DNA of 64,000 nt, from NCBI GenBank assembly GCA_039619475.1, contig CM077116.1, positions 5,580,001 through 5,644,000 on the forward strand. Reading direction: 5' to 3'. Positions 33,929 to 45,400 of the stretch are shown here, piece after piece (the first letter of the stretch is position 1; every line of letters starts with the position of its first letter). This stretch comes from Icerya purchasi (taxonomy: Eukaryota; Arthropoda; Insecta; Hemiptera; Monophlebidae). The notes under the pieces were generated by a model, which was not told where the DNA came from, did no database searches, and worked only from the letters and a program-made list of their open reading frames with translations. The position numbers were made by a program, and so were the translations under genes.

Positions 33929-35349
33929 AAAACAATTATAAATAAGTGAAATATAAAAATAGTACGTGGGCTGGAGTTAATTTTGAAAATATATAATGAG
34001 ATTTCTCGGAAACATACATACAATTGAGTAGAAAAAAGGGGTGATGTAATAATTTTGCTAGCATGAACGTATATTTAGAATAATTTCGTATTATAGTATT
34101 AAATTTTAAAGATCGCTAGCACTAGGAAAAAAGGATTGATTGCATTGCTATAAGTAAAATGAGCGAAACGATTTTGTAGGGTCTTGCAATAATGATAATA
34201 TAGAAAAAAAAAGATGTATGATCGGATTTGATAGTGAAAAAATAGTCCACTTCGACTAATTTTAAAACATGTTGCAGGATTTTTATATTTAGACTAATTT
34301 CATGTTATATTATTAGACTTTGAAGATAGATAGTATGAAGGAAAAGGAGTGATTGCTTCGGTATGAGTGAAACGATCGAAGTGATTTCGTAGGTTAGTGA
34401 TTATATAGAAAAAATTACAGGAGCGACCGTAATTTATAGTGAAAAATAGTATGTTTGGGCTAATTTTAAAAATTCATGATAGTTTAATGGAGACGTACAG
34501 TGAATGCATTTATAGATGTGATGAATTCAATATCTTTGTCATGTATGAAAAATAAAAAATTAAAAAATACTACTATAATTTCATGATGTTAAAAAATAAT
34601 TAAAGAAAAAATGATTTCATGATGTAATTATAAGGAGTGTATTCGTCATGCATCTAGTCAACAAGACGTTTTCTATAGATTATGACAGTTGCAAATTGAA
34701 GAAAAATTTAAACGATAAAAAAATAATATGTATGATATACTAAAAAATTAATTGTTTGATGGGAGATGCAATGTGAGTTTTTTTTTTATATTGGGATAGT
34801 ATACTTGGATTTATTTATAATACTTATTTTGAAAATTTTGAAACAGATGAGTATATAGGTACAATGTGAAGGTCAAATGTTTGATATGAATAATATCCAG
34901 AATTCTTACGGAAACAAATAAAATAATAACAAAAAAAATATATATATTATGTACGATCGGGAAATGAGATAATGATCTGTAATGAGATTATTAATTTTGG
35001 AAATGATAAAATATATTTAAGCTGATTTTAAAGTAATTAGGCATGATTTAAATTTTGGAAATAGATTACATAGTATGAACGGAGCGAAGAGCCATTTTCT
35101 ACGATTTTCCTGAAAAAAACTATATTATGATCAGAATAGAGACAATGAACGTATAGATATATTAGTGGTAATGAAGCGAGAAGTGTCTGCGGCGTACATT
35201 TGTGTGCACGATATATATTAAAAAAGATTTGAAAAACTTTTAGCGTAACGAAAGAATAAAAATATACTTGGGATAATTTTATAACACAGGAAAAAATATT
35301 ATATTCGATATGGAACTTAGTGTTGGCAACGTTAGTATTGCGTGTTCAG
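33929..35349 (-). repeat. Diverged repeat array, inner right
   Basis: Mirror of the inner left array, with the same degenerate core words on the minus strand. No ORF worth calling; the 95-codon frame at 34023-33736 has no coding character. Confidence 0.6.
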
Positions 35350-36413
35350 AGGTCTTTACAGTGGAGCGCGATCGAGAACGGCAACGACCATAAGTATTCT
35401 AACAACAAAATACTATGAATGAAAAAAAGAAGTTTTTTTTTAGACTGCCTTTATTTTTTTGTTTTCGATACGTCTCTTGTTCGGGGGGTGGCTAGAGACG
35501 ATTTCGACGTTTTTTTTTTTACAATCAAGTTGTTGTTCTGGAGATTATCTCCCTTTATCGCACACACATACATGCATGCAGTCTCTCGCTCGCACGTTGC
35601 AACCCTGATCTGCTCGTGCTAGCGCGTTTTTTCTTCGAACATTCTATGTCTCGTAAACTACCAGGTTTCTTCTACCTGTCTCTTTCTATACATTTAACAT
35701 CAATGAATCTTAGAATGATTTCGTATATATCGCGAAAAAGTATTTACAAAATATAAAATATTAAACCATATATGTATTTTTTTTTTTTTAATGCGATTAC
35801 GAAAGATTTTAAAAATTTTTGAGAGAACCATCAGAGTCCGAGGTTGTATCCTACAAACAGATGAAATCTCTCACAGCTGCGGAAATATGTGATGTATGTG
35901 AAAAAAAGTTGAACAGTTAGATTCGTGTGTTACAGAAAGAAAAAAGATGGAATATTACAGGCAAAAATATAATTTTTTAATCTATAAAGATATGAACAAA
36001 TTAAGCAAGATTATATTCGAAAATTAAACAATAATTATATACATTTTACACAACTGGTTCAGATTTTTGAAAAAAGTTCATCATTACCAGTACTTCAAGT
36101 TAAGAGGGGAAGACAGAGGTAGATAGAGAAATAAATTAAATAAACGTAAATCGAAAAAGATCGGAAAAAGACGAAAAATATGTAGGAAAAAAATATATAC
36201 AATAGAATGAACGAACGAACGGATATCGAGGGAAAAGGAAAAAATATATACAATAGGAGAATGAATGTATAGGGGGAAAAATATATACAAATATATACAT
36301 ATAAATATTTACAAAATTATTAAAACGAATGAATTAATGAATTTTTAATCCGCGCGAATTGTACGTTGACAATCGATACAATCTTTTACTTTCATACAAT
36401 TTCGAGTACTATG
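35350..36413 (-). other. Right arm, gene A 3' flank
   Basis: Mirror of 23436-24499: a GC-richer patch at about 35480-35640, then AT-rich sequence with AAAAATATATAC runs near gene A. Nothing gene-like. Confidence 0.5.
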
Positions 36414-37349
36414 TCATAATGTATCGTCATCGAAATAATATTCTTCATCATTCTCATGTTCAAAACATGGTAGAAGTGATTTTATCGTATCATCCTGTTT
36501 TAATCTATCTGGTAAAAATATATAAATGTCTCCAACACAACTCGGAAATAATGTAATTATCATTTCTTTGGTGACTGTAATGAACAACTGACTTAAATCA
36601 TTTATATTGAGATTATTCATAAGCTTCAGCGGATGGATAACATGATCATACCAGGTCTTTATCACCATAACGTTTTTCACTGCACAATGAAAACTATCAT
36701 TTTCATTATGGTGTTTACAAGTTACCAAATTGCTTATACCAAAATACTCTTCATGTAGAACCTCAATACTAGGCATTCGAAAGACATGATCCATATTAAC
36801 GATTTCATAGTCTAAGTCACGCAACAATTCAGACTTTTCGTTAAGTTCCATTAGTGTAAGTTTAGCATATACTGTTAAAATATATACGCGAGCTCTCGGT
36901 TTTTGGGACAATATTGTGAATATATCGCGTGCCATGAATATTTCTTCCCGACAGGAAAATAATGAAGGGTTTTTCAAGTAATAACTCACTGAAGAACATT
37001 GTAAATGCGGCATTTTTGATGCATGCCATGCTCTGCTTGGTTTATACAGCGTATGCAAACACTTCTCGCCAGACATATCAATCATTGCTAGTTCGGTTAC
37101 TCGGAAACTATAATTACAATCTATATGGATGCTGATATCTACAAAATATTCCGCTACATCCACTTGTTCTGATAATAATACGGGATCAACGATTTTACAT
37201 ACAAAAGATGTTGATTCTTCTGATGTATAACCATCATCACATTGTGGTGTTGGAGGTGAAGAAGACGAATGCGAGCCGCTATCACTCGAAAATGAATTCT
37301 GAATAAATTCAGCGGTTTTAATATCAATCGGATCGGCATTGTTATTCAT
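36414..37349 (-). CDS. Palindrome gene A, right copy: degenerate DEDDh-exonuclease-like protein (311 aa)
   Basis: The same 311-residue product as the left copy, starting with ATG at 37349 and ending with TGA at 36414-36416. All features noted for the left copy hold, including D71-I-S73 in place of D-x-E and H221-x4-N226 in place of H-x4-D. The two A genes face each other across the axis. The catalytic-site changes are present in both arms, so they are not a defect of one copy. Confidence 0.75.
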   Translation of the reverse strand: MNNNADPIDIKTAEFIQNSFSSDSGSHSSSSPPTPQCDDGYTSEESTSFVCKIVDPVLLSEQVDVAEYFVDISIHIDCNYSFRVTELAMIDMSGEKCLHTLYKPSRAWHASKMPHLQCSSVSYYLKNPSLFSCREEIFMARDIFTILSQKPRARVYILTVYAKLTLMELNEKSELLRDLDYEIVNMDHVFRMPSIEVLHEEYFGISNLVTCKHHNENDSFHCAVKNVMVIKTWYDHVIHPLKLMNNLNINDLSQLFITVTKEMIITLFPSCVGDIYIFLPDRLKQDDTIKSLLPCFEHENDEEYYFDDDTL

Positions 37350-37818
37350 GTTTGAATAATATTTTTAACTTTTTACTAAAAACGTAGAAAATTATTACTT
37401 CTAAAGTTAAGGCAAATCTTTAATAACGCGTGAAGAACACAGATTCTACAAAATGCACACGTTTGACATAGCACTAATACTGACTGCACGATCAGATCCG
37501 TTCGACAATCTAGCTCGATGCTTGCCTTTGAAAAGGGAGGGCTGCACCAGAAAACAGAAAACCCACATTCCTTTGGTGAAAGTTGGTTGTAGGTGTGCAC
37601 GGTCGAAGTTTGCAGATGATCTTTTGGATATATGTGTTTGTGTGTATGTGTGTACATGTGAACAGGTTTCGACGAAAGATATGAAGGGGAAGATCCCAGC
37701 AGACATAATATTGATTGTCACACGAAAGAATTCAAGGTCATGACAACATGCATGTAAGGATATGAGCAGCGCATTTTTTCGTTACGACTGTGTGCAGACA
37801 TAATAGAGAGGGGAAAAA

Positions 37819-39759
37819 ATATGTATAATACAAAATACTCAGAAAAAAAATATTTAGAGATTGAAATAAATAAAAATATTCTTAAACTAATAGACTCGGA
37901 AAAAAATTAATATGAATGATATGGAAACCAGCTCTAGCATATGTGAACGTGGGAATGGTTGGTTAGGTTTCACTGTAGCTTCGGATGGATGTATTCATGA
38001 AAAATAATACGAAAGATTTGTAATTTGTGTAGGATGGATAGGGGAGGGAGAAATTTTGAAACTGTGTTAAATAAAAAAATATACTTGAATTAATTTTATT
38101 ACCCATGTTTGGAAAAAATTTTTGGAGGTGAAAAAATATACTCAGAATAATTCAGTAATACTTAGACATGAAAAATTATTATGAATGATGTGAGAACTAA
38201 CGGTAGCATTTCAGTGCGAGGGAATATGTTGTGTACAATCATATTGATGAAGACTTCGTCGGATTTATTTTTTGAACCGTAGAAAAAAATATAAAAAAAT
38301 TATGGACAGTCGGAAGAAATGATCTGAAGTAAAGAAAATATACTTTGGTTAATTCTATAATAGTTAGATTTGAAAAAAAATTATTATGATCGATATGGGA
38401 ACTAACTGCAGAGGGTGTGTGCACATTCATGGCAGTGAAGGTATCGAGAGATTTATTTTTAGAATCGGAGAAAAAATAAAAATTTATCAACAGTCGGAAG
38501 AAATGATCGGAAGCATAAAAAAAATATAATTGGAATAATTCCATAATATTTGGAATTGAAAAAAGTTATTATGAACGATATGGGAACTAACGACAACAGA
38601 TGAGTGTGTGGGAATGGACGGTGGGCATTCATAGCGGTCACATAAAAAAATAATTACCTCTCAATATGAAATGACGGAAGCGTCGGGAGCGTCGATCGGG
38701 GGTTTAATGGTCGTAGTAAAAGTAAATAGAATGCTATATATTAGATATTAAAACAGCGGCAGCGGTATGTGCAGGATTGGATGTTAAGCTACCATAGTGT
38801 GTAAGATGATGGAAGGATAAGAAAAAATAAATAATGTATATTATAATCGATTGGAAAAGAGGGTGGAAAGGGTAAAGGAGACTAAGGATAGTTTTTGAGT
38901 ATAGAAATAATTGATTTGTTAATTTGTAAATGTTTTGGATAACCTTGTAGGTTTAGCCAACAGAGCAGGGATTGGGTTGTTATGTGAAAAAAAAAATAAT
39001 AATTAAAAAAATACTATAACGCGGTGATGATTGCATGCAATGCTATGATCGGAGAATTTTTCGTCGCGGGTGCGTCTATACTTGTAAAAATACGAAAGAT
39101 CCTTAAAAAATTGATCAGTGTATGAATAATAATATATACTTAGGCTTTGAAATATTTTTAAAAATGCGGTATCCGCAAGCAAACAATGAGTGCGCGGGAT
39201 CGGCGCGTGCGCTTTCGCGGAGGCTAACGGTATGTTAGATATATGCGCGGGATCGGGACGTGCGCCATGGCATATAGCAGTAAGATCAGGGAATCGGAAA
39301 AATAAAAAACATATTTAGGCTAATTTTGAAATTTCCATACTTAGACTTTGAAATATTAAAAATAATCTCGGTATCGTGAACATGGGAGGCATGCGGAGGA
39401 ACGGCGTGTGCGCTTTTGCAGTGGAGAACGTTATGTTAGATATATGCGCGGGAACAGTGCGTGTGCTTTCGCATTTGTCTGTACGATCGGGGAATCCGGT
39501 AAATAAAAAAATATAGTTAAGTTAATTTTATAAAAAAATTGTGGTATCGTGAACGGAACGCTTGTGCGGATGTGATATCGCGGCGGAGATCGGAATATGC
39601 GTGGGAACGGCGCGTGCGCTTTCGCGGTGGCGACCGGAGCGTGCGCGGGATCGTAATATACATGTGTGAGGGGCGAACGGGGGTGTTGGGTTAAATTTTA
39701 GCTTTAAATACCATACTTGGGTTACATTTTGGAATTTTCATACTTAAGCCCGGAATTTT
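37819..39759 (-). repeat. Diverged ~190-230-bp repeat array, outer right
   Basis: Mirror of 20090-22030. The GC-rich copies lie at about 39160-39660 with CGGCGCGTGCGCTTTCGCGG and GATATATGCGCGGGA words. The outermost 300 bp (39760-40057) is unique within the arm and holds the integration end. Confidence 0.7.
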
Positions 39760-40057
39760 GAAAAACTGCGGTAACGCAGTGGGCGGGAGGGGGGTCGGAG
39801 ACTTGGGTTACTTTCAGACATTAATTAATATACTTATGTTAATTAATAATCGGATCAGTTTATCGGAAATGTGCAGGGGAACGCACGGGGGGAATTTTGA
39901 GGAAATTGGGGGAAACTTGGGTGAATTTTCGGCGTCGGAATAAAAAATTGGGTTAGTTTTTGCCTCCCTGATGAAATACTTACGTTACTTTCAGCCCTCT
40001 GCACGCGTTTAGGGGTTGTGACGTCAGAGCTGCCAGTCCCCGCATTTATCATCTACT

Positions 40058-40063
40058 CATACC
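40058..40063. repeat. Right 6-bp target site duplication (CATACC)
   Basis: Direct copy of 19785-19790, immediately outside the CATCTACT end of the right arm. Confidence 0.9.
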
Positions 40064-40646
40064 TATTCTTAATTACAGAAAACAATTATCTTTATATTTT
40101 CTAATTTTTCTATTATTTATAATACCTTTTTGAACACATTTGTGTGCATAATCTAACAAATTTAGTAATTGGAGTTTTATTCAGTTCATTTTTAAATTCT
40201 TTGAGCTTCTTTTTATTCTCCTTACAGAAACATGGGCGTCCCTATGAATAATCACTTATATTACTTTAACATTTGTATAAAAATCAACTATTTTAAACTT
40301 TTAAATAACTGAATCAGTGCCACAGTACAAAGCATTTATATCCTTGCGCATATTTCACATTACGTTGTAATGAAAATCAAACACTTTTACTTTTTTTATG
40401 TCTAAAATGGCCATTGCAATATAAATTGGCTTATTAAATTAAATTTTTGAATGATTTAAATGTACTGCAGCTAAAAATAGTTGTTTTATTTATTTTTTAG
40501 CCTGGCAAGGAACCATTTGGTCACCGACCGATCATAAAGTTTCATTGTGAGTTTTATCTTTCGGAGAAATTGGTTTGAGAAAGCCACGTTCCACAGTGAA
40601 CAAATTGTGTCCGACAAGAATTTTGTTTTTTAAGATTTGCAAAGAT
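40064..40646. other. AT-rich spacer right of the palindrome
   Basis: No gene or recognised repeat seen. It does not resemble the left flank beyond the 6-bp duplication, which argues that the palindrome is a true insertion. Confidence 0.5.
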
Positions 40647-40958
40647 GTCGTGCGATCGCTTAGTTGCTAAAGTGCTTGTCTTCCGGTTTCGGTGCGCGAC
40701 AGAAATTGTTACGAAAAATTAAATTAAATACTCGCTAATAGTTCCGTGTAAGCCAAAGGCAAACGGCAAACCACCACGTACACCATTATATGCGCGCTAG
40801 TAAGTACACAGCAGACACACACGGGGGACTGCACTTGTAACGCCATAAATCAAACGATTACTAATCAGTTCAGAATGTACTCTTGCGTGTGCATGCTCGC
40901 GTTGCTTATAACAATTGCCTAGTACACTACATCTGTACGGCTAAAATGTACGAATAAG
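40647..40958 (+). mobile_element. tRNA-derived SINE, copy 2
   Basis: Aligns by eye with 5481-5810 over its length: GTCGTGCGATCGCTTAGTTG at the head, GGCAAACGGCAAACCACCAC and TATGCGCGCTAG in the body, and AAATGTACGAATAA at the end. The B box seen in copy 1 is deleted or decayed (around 40690-40705), so this copy could not be transcribed by RNA polymerase III. It is the older copy. Confidence 0.75.
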
Positions 40959-41775
40959 TAGTTGCTGACACTCAGAAGCTGAATATGGCGCTAAAATGAT
41001 GAAGTATCTCTATTTGAATAGTCATGGCCATAATTCACATGACCCACGGAAATCGAAACAGAGATCGGCCGAAGTGCGATGAGCACCACGAGCACGACTG
41101 GACATCAAGCTAGAGCTCAAATAAGAAAAATAACTACAAAGTAAAACCGACTATATCGCGACGGGAGAGCCATAGGAACCATGAGCACAACTGGATATCA
41201 AAGACCAGGAACAAAATTAGGCGAACCGTGGTGCGACATAATTATTCATTAGTTAGGATCCGATGTGACTACTCTATTATCTTTCTTTGTAAAGTCAAAA
41301 AAAAATTTTACTCCTAACTAATATTCCAGTCATAAATCGTAATCCTATACTTTTAAATCGTGCATTGAAATTTAAGCGATTCCATTTCTTCGAATAAATG
41401 AGAATATGATGATTAATGCACGATTACTAGAAGCGAGTTGAGGGAAGACGAAGTATGTAGGAAAGTTTTCTTTTGACGTAATAAAGGAATCAAATCAAGT
41501 GATTTGGTGTTGTACATTATCTGGTGAAAAGCGCTATCAGGTACGTTGCCAGAAACTATTTCAAAGCAGAATGTATCAATAAATCGTATTTTCATCTTTT
41601 CTGGCAATCTTTTTGAAAATGATATGTACCGGTCTTCACCATTTGGTATTACTTCGATATCCTACATAAAAGATCCCTGATGTGCATCATACCGTTCTAA
41701 GAATTTGAATTTCCAAAAAAAATGTTTGTTGGATACATAGCTATTTTCATAATATAAAATTGACTGCTTTATTAG
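40959..41775. other. Repeat-derived spacer with a short duplicated phrase
   Basis: 41075-41110 (ATGAGCACCACGAGCACGAC and TGGACATCAA) and 41175-41202 (ATGAGCACAACTGGATATCAA, approximately) are similar and look like pieces of a degenerate transposon. No coding sequence recognised. Confidence 0.4.
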
Positions 41776-42235
41776 GAGTAAGATCCCACGAGTCGGTAAA
41801 CTCGGGGAAGGGATTGCTCAAGGGAATCCACTCGGCCCATGCTTACACGGGCTATATACAAAAGATACAGAACAAATTCAAGTACAAAATATCAAAATCA
41901 TTCGCTATGCTGATGACTTGGCGATATACTCATCGGCAGGTTTTCCAAAATCAGCAACGGTCAGGATATGAAAGGCACTAAATAAATTATCATCAATTTT
42001 AAACAGGCTTCATATTCGGATTAATAGTAAAAAAACACAAGGTCGACGCGATATTCTACGTTCCTGTTTTAAACTTTTATAATTTTTTCGCTACATTTAT
42101 TCGCTTTGTATTCGTGTTGAAATTTCTATTTTTCCCCCCAGCTGAAGATGAGCTTTGCCCGAAAACGTTTCTGAAGATAAATATATTTCTACTTAACCAG
42201 TTTGTTTGCTGTTTGGTATATATATTATTTCAAAT
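41776..42235 (+). pseudogene. LINE reverse transcriptase relic with 3' tail
   Basis: A frame around 41810-41950 reads GIAQGNPLGPCLHGLYTKD and then IRYADDLAIYSS. This is the catalytic block of a LINE reverse transcriptase of the same kind as that at the left window edge, with YADD at 41906-41917. Stops and frame breaks follow. 42135-42182 (CTGAAGATGAGCTTTGCCCG and GAAAACGTTTCTGAAG) looks like a typical LINE 3' UTR. The element is dead. Confidence 0.65.
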
Positions 42236-42482
42236 AATTAACAGGTATGAAATCACATGACTACCTTACCAGTATAATGGAAGCTAGAACGTTGCTAACT
42301 TTTGTAGCACAATGAAATAGAGCGGTGTTGTTGCCAACTGTCATAGTGAACATACACATTAGGCCCCGTCATGTCCTTGTTCATGTGCTACTTAATGCCT
42401 GCTTGCAAGTAAGTTTTACTACAGACTCGTTTGTAAGGGAACGCAGGATTTTATTCTGCACCACCTGATTAGGGTTCAACAA

Positions 42483-43935
42483 TTATGAATTGGAGTAAGA
42501 AGCTGGTGTAGCGAGGCGAATTTCGTATAAAGTTCTCCAGCGATAAATACGGAAGATTGAGGGTACTGGCAGTAGTCTTGATTTAACAGATTCTTCGATG
42601 ACATTGACGACGCTTGACGTTCTTATTGGCGGATGACATGCCAATGAAATACTGCTGACAGAGAGTCCCTTGTGGGAGACATAGGTAATATTCTGCATTA
42701 CCACACTCGCAGTACATTAATATATATTTTAATTCATCTTTGCCAAATCAACAACATCTGACAAGCGTCCGTGGCATTTCCACTTTCTCAAAATGACTAG
42801 TCATATATAAATTTATCAATTAACAGCTAATTGAACAGCGATGAATGAACAATCGTCAAACAGAAATTTAATAGTCTGACATCTGCTCTTCGTGGTATCA
42901 CAATTAGTGCACTAGTGTGTCACATTCGGGAAATTGCTTACACAGACTCGAAAGCTGTCACTATACTGCTACCTTATCAGCAGTTATTGCATTATCACTG
43001 ACCAAACAGTGTTAGCAACAGTAATCCAGTGTTAGTCAATATTATGCCACTTCTTAATCGCAGTGGTTAAACTGACTTAATGTTTCATTTGTGCTGTTTG
43101 ATTCCTGTTCGAAAGGAAATCTTGTTGCGGAATCATTCGTAAGGAAACATAATCTTCTTACTCGCGTTATCCGAAAGACGATAATCTGAATTTTTCTAGA
43201 AATTGTACAGGATCAGTGAAGTTCAAATTGAGGTTCGAAGATTGAGAGATGAAATTAGAACCTAATGCAGTAAAGTGGATTCCGTATGATCCTTTCCTAG
43301 TTCTTATAAAACAGGTCAAAGGTATTGGCAGTAGACCCGATTTAGCAGACTGATCAATGCTGTTTCCATTGGCGGGTGACATGCCAATGGACTACTGTTT
43401 GGCAGACGGTCTTTTGTGTTGCGAACTTGGATGGGTTGCAGAAGCTTCGTTGATCCTGTTTGTTGAAACGAATTAGCGCTGCTACCACATGACGAACAGG
43501 TGTAAGATTTATTGTAAAATATTTGGAAAATTGAGAAGGTATCATCGAATAACTTGTCTTATTCTGAGCAGCAACAAATCGTTGGTAACGGTAGCAGTAG
43601 TTGCCGTGACGCTATTCGGCAGATAATCGTTTTACATTCCTCCTTGTCTTTGATGTCAATTAGCGCAGCAGCTGAGGATTGTGGAGTTATGTGACGCATC
43701 GTTGATCGTTTCATCAACAGTAAAAGTACGATTCTTCATCACCATCTCAAAGGCATTCGCAGCACATTAACGTATGTTCTAATTTATCACCTAGACCAAT
43801 AGTGTCTAGCAGGCGCCTGCGGCATGCCAGCGAGGTGGTTTATCTAAAACACTTTCCTGCTCTATCACCGCTCAAGATTGCTAATCGTACATAAATGCAT
43901 CAGTTAACAGTTAATCGAACAAACGCAAAAGAATA
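42483..43935 (-). repeat. Diverged duplicated repeat of unknown type
   Basis: Two related blocks lie in direct orientation. 42540-42680 and 43305-43410 share phrases such as GGTA(C/T)TGGCAGTAG, GATTTA(A/G)CAGA and GGCG(G/A)(A/G)TGACATGCCAATG. 42705-42860 and 43755-43935 share GCA(C/T)ATTAACG/AATATAT and (A/G)TTAACAG(C/T)TAAT(T/C)GAACA. The spacing is roughly 0.8-1.1 kb. Frames at 42704-42483 and 43382-43167 are partly open on the minus strand but I recognise no domain. Probably a tandem transposon or satellite-like duplication. Confidence 0.5.
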
Positions 43936-44169
43936 TCCCACTAACTAATTCTGCACTGAGTAAAAGTTTTTATCTCAGTTTCCGTCGGATATTCACCTTT
44001 CCTCTTTTTCTAATAATTATTCATTTCATCTATCTGTTCAACTTAGTCTTCCTGTTAATACATGATTCCTTTTGTTTTTCTTACTTTGCCGTTCTGGTTT
44101 TTTTTTCGGTTATACGTCCGCATTTGGCCATATTCTTTTATCTTTCCCGGTTTTCGTGTTTTGTTGGTT

Positions 44170-44545
44170 TTCTTTGGGTTTTTTTTTTTGTTTTATTTTT
44201 CATTTTGGGCTTGTCAATCGGGGACCTTTACCCAGAAACAATTAGAATAGGAAGGAGTCAATTATATCTTCATACAATATCAAATGTTGTTAGGAGAACA
44301 AATAATAGGAACAATCTGTGAAGAGGGAAAAGATAATTTTTCTTTCGATTTAAACGTTGAAATTGTTTGCAAGGCAGATAGTGTTCGACTCTTTTTGCGG
44401 AGTGCTCTGCTCTATGTTTTAGTATGTTGAAGCTTGGCCTCTTCGCTTTTTATAGCGTTTCTTATATCCTGTCCTTTTCTTCGCTGCGTATTACTCCTGT
44501 TATTTGTTCCTTCTTATTAGATCTAATCGAATTAAAATATAATCG
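44170..44545. mobile_element. Rearranged LINE 3' ends (same family as 16.9-17.5 kb)
   Basis: On the minus strand 44205-44340 aligns with the 3' UTR and end of the LINE at 16928-17060, sharing CTTGTCAATCGGGGACCTTTACCCAG-like sequence (CTCGTCAACCAAGGACCTTT at 16.93 kb) and GGAACAATC. 44465-44530 holds the same region in the opposite orientation (ATATCCTGTCCTTTTC, TCCTGTTATTTGTTCC). So two inverted fragments of one family lie next to each other. Confidence 0.6.
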
Positions 44546-44942
44546 ACAAAAACAACTCATCTAGAGACAATTACAATATTTTGTAGCACATCTAATCTGA
44601 ATGCAAAACGATATTTAATTTCATAGTTTCTTTTTTTTTTTTTTTTGCTTTTTTAAGGCTTGTTAATTATCGACATTAATCCTGCTTAAGAGAATTTCCC
44701 TATATTTTTATCGGGATTCGAACCAAATCCTATTCAAATGAAATATTACTGGCTAACCAATTTGCGGTTAGTTAAAGAGGAAATTAAAAACGCGTGTTGT
44801 GTTGCTTTATTATTTGATGAAATATCTCATATTTGAAATAAATCACAGCTATCAGTTTGATATTAAGACATTAAATTGGAAACATTCATAAAAGATTTTT
44901 TTCATGTTATTGCTGATCGGTTTACCAATGGTATATTTTAGA
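44546..44942. other. AT-rich spacer
   Basis: A T tract near 44631-44646, otherwise nothing seen. Confidence 0.4.
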
Positions 44943-45400
44943 ATTTTTTTTTTTTTTTTATTATTCAATTAATGAGCCACATAGCTACACAGAGGGCTTC
45001 ACGGTTCAATTAGGAAGGGAATGAGGTTAGATGAGATGGAAAAGTTTGACTTGTTTAATGAAATTTATTGTTTTATCTATGGAGTCGGAGGAATCATTAA
45101 GAGCTAGAACACGGCTTGACGGAACATGGAGAGAGAGAGTCGGAGAGGAGCTGTCTTTAAGCATGTGAAAATATGATCAACCGTTAAGCCCTCTTTGCCA
45201 CAATGAGGACAGTCGGGAGGGAAAAGATTTGATAAGAGGTGGGAGTGAGTAAGTCGGCTGTGTCCAGTACGTAGCCGAGTAATCACTATCTCTTCTTGAC
45301 GTGACTTTCGGTTTGAGGAGTTCCACGGTATCGGCTTTTCTTTGAGGTCTCGAAGCTTATTACTTTCTTTGTTATGCCAATAAAAATCGAAGAATGTGAA
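44943..45400 (-). pseudogene. LINE 3' end with zinc-knuckle C-terminus
   Basis: A minus-strand A tail (plus T tract 44943-44961) is followed upstream by about 140 bp of 3' UTR and a frame ending at 45104. That frame is open back to about 45390 and includes QEEIVITRLRTGHSRLTHSHL and C-x2-C-x8-H-x3-C in CPHCGKEGLTVDHIFTC, the standard end of I/R1-type LINE ORF2. It is truncated at the 5' side. Confidence 0.7.

Larger units (their letters stand above)
19791..40057. mobile_element. 20.27-kb giant palindromic element, Maverick/Polinton-like
   Basis: The element is a head-to-head inverted repeat from end to end. Left arm 19791-29808 and right arm 29843-40057 flank a 34-nt spacer, with ends AGTAGATG...CATCTACT and a 6-bp target duplication. 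For features outside the inner microsatellite, left and right coordinates sum to 59849 (59848 at the very tip), so collinearity is almost exact. AG...CT ends and a 6-bp duplication are established marks of Maverick/Polinton elements, whose integrase is retrovirus-like. Those normally carry terminal repeats of 0.1-1 kb around about 15 kb of unique genes. Here there is no unique centre and no polymerase B, integrase, ATPase, protease or capsid gene that I can recognise. Each arm has two intact genes. I infer a non-autonomous derivative, or an undescribed element type moved by related enzymes. Confidence 0.85.
29843..40057 (-). repeat. Right arm of the palindrome (10,215 bp)
   Basis: Reverse complement of the left arm. 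It is about 197 bp longer, almost entirely because its microsatellite (30196-30837) is about 218 bp longer, offset by the 19-nt insertion near the axis in the left arm. The visible substitutions are few and lie mainly at the outermost 1.5 kb and within 400 bp of the axis. Confidence 0.95.

Noticed and set aside
36414..37349. Gene A as an active exonuclease
   Set aside because: The D-x-E and H-x4-D catalytic positions read D-I-S and H-x4-N in both copies, and the middle motif lacks a clear aspartate.
19791..40057. Palindrome as a sequencing artefact (missed hairpin adapter or inverted read chimera)
   Set aside because: Such artefacts mirror whatever flanks the turn. Here the mirror stops exactly at a 6-bp direct duplication, flanks are unrelated, the arms carry real differences and microsatellite lengths differ. 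Loss of a unique centre during assembly cannot be excluded from sequence alone.
19791..40057. CRISPR array, rRNA or prokaryotic operon content
   Set aside because: No regular spacer-repeat units of CRISPR type, no rRNA sequence; introns, LINEs and SINEs show a eukaryotic nuclear genome.
19785..40063. Foldback or hAT/piggyBac-type element
   Set aside because: hAT makes 8-bp and piggyBac TTAA duplications; Foldback elements have tandem short repeats in their arms and 9-bp duplications. A 6-bp duplication with AG...CT ends fits Maverick/Polinton better.
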